From positions 1 to 12,421 of the forward strand of contig JAUYPG010000039.1 in assembly GCA_030695805.1 (NCBI GenBank): a DNA stretch of 12,421 nt, in the 5' to 3' direction. Below, piece by piece: positions 9,494 through 12,421 of this stretch. Source of the stretch: Nanobdellota archaeon. Lineage in GTDB: Bacteria; Patescibacteriota; Minisyncoccia; UBA6257; GWB1-50-10. How positions within the stretch are numbered: position 1 is the stretch's first letter; each line of letters starts with the position of its first letter. Position numbers and translations under genes: made by a program. The notes beneath the pieces were generated by a model. The model made no database searches. It was not told where the DNA came from and saw only the letters and a program-made list of their open reading frames with translations.

Positions 9494-12421
9494 ATGTTTG
9501 GCGACTTGGACAAGTTCTCTTTGCCGGAGTTTGAGAAGGAGGTAACGAAGTTCTGGGAAGAGAATCATATTTTTGAAAAGACGCTTGAGAAGACGACGAA
9601 GGGAAAACCATATTCTTTTTATGACGGGCCTCCTTTTGCTACGGGTTTGCCTCATTACGGGCATATTTTGGCTTCAACTATTAAAGACGTGATTCCTCGG
9701 TATCAGACAATGAAGGGAAGATTTGTGCGGAGGCGATGGGGATGGGATTGCCACGGGCTTCCCATTGAGGAGATTGTTGAGCGGGGACTGGGTATTTCCG
9801 GGAAAAAGGATATTGAGGAGAAGATTGGAGTCGCGAAGTTTAATGAGACGTGTTGCTCGACGGTGCTTCAGTACGTTTCGGAGTGGCGGAAGATGATTCG
9901 CCGTATGGGAAGATGGATTGATTTTGATAATTCTTATAAGACGATGGATAGGGATTATATGGAGTCGGTCTGGTGGGCGTTTAAGGAACTTTACAAAAAG
10001 GGGTTGGTGTACGAGGGAAGAAAGGTCTTACTCTATTGTCCGCGATGCGAGACGCCGGTTTCAAATTTTGAGGTGGCGATGGATAATTCGTATAAAACAA
10101 TTACCGAGGAATCGGTAATCGCGAAATTTAAAATCTCGCCGAATAACGAATCGGTTGCGAATAAACGAATAAACGAATTACGCAAAGGCGAGGATGTTTT
10201 CTTGCTTGCGTGGACGACGACGCCGTGGACTCTGCCGGGGAATGTGGCTTTGGCAGTAAACCCCGATGTGGTTTACTGCAATTTCCAATTTCTCCTTCGA
10301 TCCCGAGCTCAGGACCGAGGGGCAATTTCCAATTTCCAAAACAACGAGTTTTTTATTATTGCAAAGGAGCGATTGAAGACGCTCGCCGTAGATTACAAAA
10401 TCGTATCTGAATTTTTGGGGAAGGATTTGGTTGGTTTGGAGTATGAGTCGCTTTTTCAAACAGAGGGAATAGCGGGGGATCCGAAGGCGCACAGAGTGTA
10501 CGCGGCGGATTTTGTGACGACAGACGAAGGAACGGGAATTGTGCACATCGCGACGGCTTATGGTGAGGACGATTATAATCTTGGCTTGAAGGAGGGCTTG
10601 CCTGTGGCGCCGATGCTGGACGAGCGGGGGCATTTTAATGAGAAGGCGCCGGAGTTTTTGCGGGGCGCGTATTTTGAGAAGGCGAATAAGCTTGTAATTG
10701 AAGATTTGGGGAAGCGAGGACTTATGTTTCCTCCGGAGAAGCATGAACATTCATATCCGCACTGTTGGCGGTGCTCCAACAAACTTTTTTACAATGCTAT
10801 TCCGGCGTGGTTTGTGAATGTTGGGAAGATAAAAAAGGATTTGCTGAAATCAAACGAGAAGGAGATTAACTGGTATCCCGAACATTTGAAATTTGGGCGG
10901 TACGCGAAGAGCGTGGAAGCGGCTCCGGACTGGAACATTTCTCGGAACAGGTATTGGGGGAACCCGATTCCGGTGTGGCGGTGTGAGAAATGCAAGAAAG
11001 ATATTGTGGTAGGGAGCGTTAAGGAGCTGGGTGTGGATCTTGAAGACTTACACCGTCCTTATATTGATGAGGTGATTTTGAAATGCGAATGCGGAGGCGA
11101 GGCGCGGCGAGTGCCGGAGATTTTTGATTCGTGGATGGAGGCAGGTTCCATGCCGTTTGCCGAATATCATTATCCGTTTGACGAGGAACAGAAAAAGATT
11201 TTTACATCGCGATATCCGGCGCAGTTTGTGGCGGAGTATATCGCGCAGACCAGAGCGTGGTTTTATGTGATGCACGTCTTGGGACTTTCACTTTTCGGGA
11301 AGGCGCCGTTTCTGAGCGTGGTTACCACAGGGACGATTTTGGCGGAGGACGGGTCCAAGATGTCGAAGTCGAAAAATAATTTTCCAGACCCGTGGGTTGT
11401 GATAGAAAAGTACGGGGTGGATTCATTGAGATTTTATTTAATGAATTCAGTTGTGATGCAGGCGGAGAATTTGAATTTTAGCGTGAAGGATTTGGAGACG
11501 GGGTATCGGAAGGTGGTTACGATTTTGTGGAACTGCTTTCAGTATTTGAGGACGTACGGGACGCAGGCGGAGTGGAGGGTTCGCGCGAAGGGCGAGAAAG
11601 CGAATTCCGCGAACGCGCTTTTGGACAAATGGATTTCTGTGCGGACGAATGAGCTGGTTTCTGGCGTAACGGAAGGGTTAGAAAAATATGACACGGTTCG
11701 GGCGACGCGGGCAATCGCGGACTATGTGAATGATCTTTCAACATGGTATGTTCGTCGGAGCCGAGGGCGGACGGATAGCGCGTTTTTCTCGACATTGTAT
11801 GACGCGCTTTTGACGACAAGCAAGGCAATCGCGCCTTTTATGCCGCATCTCGCGGAGATTATTTATAAAAATCTCGTGGAATTATTTGGCGGAGTAAATA
11901 TGGAAGAATCAGTTCATCTTCAGGTGTGGCCAAAGACAAAAAAGATTTCCAAAGAAGATCGAAAATTTCTCGCAGACATGGAAGTGATACGAAGTATTGC
12001 GAGTAAGGCCTTGGCGAAACGGAGTGAGGCGGGGATACCGGTGAGGCAGCCGCTACAAAAGTTAAAAGTTAAAAGTTTCCCCTCGGTCCTGAGCTCGGGG
12101 TCGAAGGAAAAGTTGAAAGTTGATTCAGTCCTTTTGGAAATTTTGAAGGAGGAGGTGAATGTGAGGGAGATTGTTTTTGATGAATCTATTCAGAGTGATG
12201 TGGATTTTGATACGACGATTACAGAAGAGTTGAGGAGGGAGGGAATGATTCGGGCTCTTCGCCGTCTTCATCAGGAAGAGCGGAAAAACACTGGGTTTTG
12301 CGTGGGGGAGGCGATCCAATACGTTGTGTCGGAAGAGACGCATCCTGACATCGTAAAAATTTTAGAGGATGCCACAAAGGGTTCCGGCACCATCGTTACA
12401 TTAAGACCGCTTGATCCGAAT
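9494..12421 (+). CDS. ileS: Isoleucyl-tRNA synthetase (3' truncated by the window)
   Basis: The frame is open for 976 codons to the window edge; perhaps 50-80 residues are missing. IleRS charges tRNA-Ile and hydrolyses mischarged Val-tRNA-Ile. The HIGH-box is HYGH (54-57, in FATGLPHYGHIL), and CHGLPIE follows; this form is typical of the eukaryal-like IleRS group. The CP1 editing domain has TTTPWTLPGN (241-250) and GTGIVHIATAYGEDDY (346-361), where the usual Pro of HIAP is replaced. Cys pairs for metal binding are seen in HCWRC and in CEKC...CECGG. KMSKS is at 622-626, followed by the anticodon-binding domain. Two in-frame insertions of repeat sequence lie at about residues 263-282 (within CP1) and 856-877 (C-terminal region). 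No stop interrupts the frame, so the enzyme is probably intact. Confidence 0.95.
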   Translation, partial: MFGDLDKFSLPEFEKEVTKFWEENHIFEKTLEKTTKGKPYSFYDGPPFATGLPHYGHILASTIKDVIPRYQTMKGRFVRRRWGWDCHGLPIEEIVERGLGISGKKDIEEKIGVAKFNETCCSTVLQYVSEWRKMIRRMGRWIDFDNSYKTMDRDYMESVWWAFKELYKKGLVYEGRKVLLYCPRCETPVSNFEVAMDNSYKTITEESVIAKFKISPNNESVANKRINELRKGEDVFLLAWTTTPWTLPGNVALAVNPDVVYCNFQFLLRSRAQDRGAISNFQNNEFFIIAKERLKTLAVDYKIVSEFLGKDLVGLEYESLFQTEGIAGDPKAHRVYAADFVTTDEGTGIVHIATAYGEDDYNLGLKEGLPVAPMLDERGHFNEKAPEFLRGAYFEKANKLVIEDLGKRGLMFPPEKHEHSYPHCWRCSNKLFYNAIPAWFVNVGKIKKDLLKSNEKEINWYPEHLKFGRYAKSVEAAPDWNISRNRYWGNPIPVWRCEKCKKDIVVGSVKELGVDLEDLHRPYIDEVILKCECGGEARRVPEIFDSWMEAGSMPFAEYHYPFDEEQKKIFTSRYPAQFVAEYIAQTRAWFYVMHVLGLSLFGKAPFLSVVTTGTILAEDGSKMSKSKNNFPDPWVVIEKYGVDSLRFYLMNSVVMQAENLNFSVKDLETGYRKVVTILWNCFQYLRTYGTQAEWRVRAKGEKANSANALLDKWISVRTNELVSGVTEGLEKYDTVRATRAIADYVNDLSTWYVRRSRGRTDSAFFSTLYDALLTTSKAIAPFMPHLAEIIYKNLVELFGGVNMEESVHLQVWPKTKKISKEDRKFLADMEVIRSIASKALAKRSEAGIPVRQPLQKLKVKSFPSVLSSGSKEKLKVDSVLLEILKEEVNVREIVFDESIQSDVDFDTTITEELRREGMIRALRRLHQEERKNTGFCVGEAIQYVVSEETHPDIVKILEDATKGSGTIVTLRPLDPN
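10279..10336 (+). repeat. 30-bp core flanked by CAATTTC heptamers, inside ileS
   Basis: Two CAATTTC units (10279-10292), a 30-base core (10293-10322, containing CCCGAGCTCAGGACCGAGG) and two more CAATTTC units (10323-10336). The core equals ten codons and keeps the ileS frame, adding LLRSRAQDRG to the editing domain region. The core matches the reverse complement of the one at 12078-12107. Confidence 0.85.
12057..12121 (-). repeat. 30-bp core flanked by AAAAGTT heptamers, inside ileS
   Basis: Three AAAAGTT units (12057-12077), a 30-base core (12078-12107, containing CCTCGGTCCTGAGCTCGGGG) and AAAAGTT plus GAAAGTT (12108-12121). Over 29 aligned bases the core differs from the inverse of the first copy at one position. 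The frame is kept and the core adds about ten residues rich in Ser and Gly. Confidence 0.85.

Noticed and set aside
8693..9664. 323-codon open frame ending as SmpB
   Set aside because: Only the last 148 codons match SmpB; the rest crosses repeats, the candidate RNA, the palindrome and the start of ileS on the other strand. GTG 9139 fits the family N-terminus.
1..12421. CRISPR array or transposase gene
   Set aside because: The repeats present are tandem heptamers, periodic short motifs and single hairpins without spacer structure, and no transposase or integrase motif is seen.

Overview
The window looks like a chromosomal segment of a reduced-genome bacterium, most probably a member of the Candidate Phyla Radiation (Patescibacteria, Parcubacteria-like). 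This is inferred from gene style rather than a marker search. The signs are a very short L35, a HYGH-type isoleucyl-tRNA synthetase, few clear Shine-Dalgarno sites, many -10 boxes lying only 6-9 bases before start codons, and intergenic regions crowded with small hairpins and short periodic repeats. TGA is used as a stop, so this is not a code-25 lineage.

Left part (1-2531): the 3' end of an aromatic-amino-acid-permease-like gene, a repeat-rich spacer, tRNA-Arg(CCG) with a 21-bp copy of its 3' end 139 bp downstream, a strong hairpin terminator, murB, and a codon-usage-outlier gene of unknown function closed by a textbook intrinsic terminator.

Middle (2532-6880): a small membrane protein, a large membrane-anchored double-ATPase Clp protein with several degenerate catalytic and pore elements, a Nudix hydrolase overlapping out of frame with a single-domain MGMT-type protein, and a RelB/RelE-type toxin-antitoxin pair with its own promoter.

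Minus-strand block (6893-9395, read right to left): a candidate structured small RNA, smpB, the tmRNA gene ssrA, infC with no ATG start, rpmI (57 codons) and rplT. smpB and ssrA are the paired trans-translation rescue factors. infC-rpmI-rplT is the classical IF3/L35/L20 cluster, here with an extra promoter in front of rpmI.

Right end (9396-12421): a 35-bp perfect palindrome between divergent promoters, then ileS, which runs off the window. ileS carries two in-frame copies, in opposite orientation, of a 30-bp core flanked by heptamer repeats.

The most unusual items are the degenerate membrane-anchored Clp ATPase, the mobile-looking 30-bp core inside ileS, the candidate minus-strand RNA with its own promoter, the set of leaderless-type promoters, and the infC start region built into a 16-bp palindrome.
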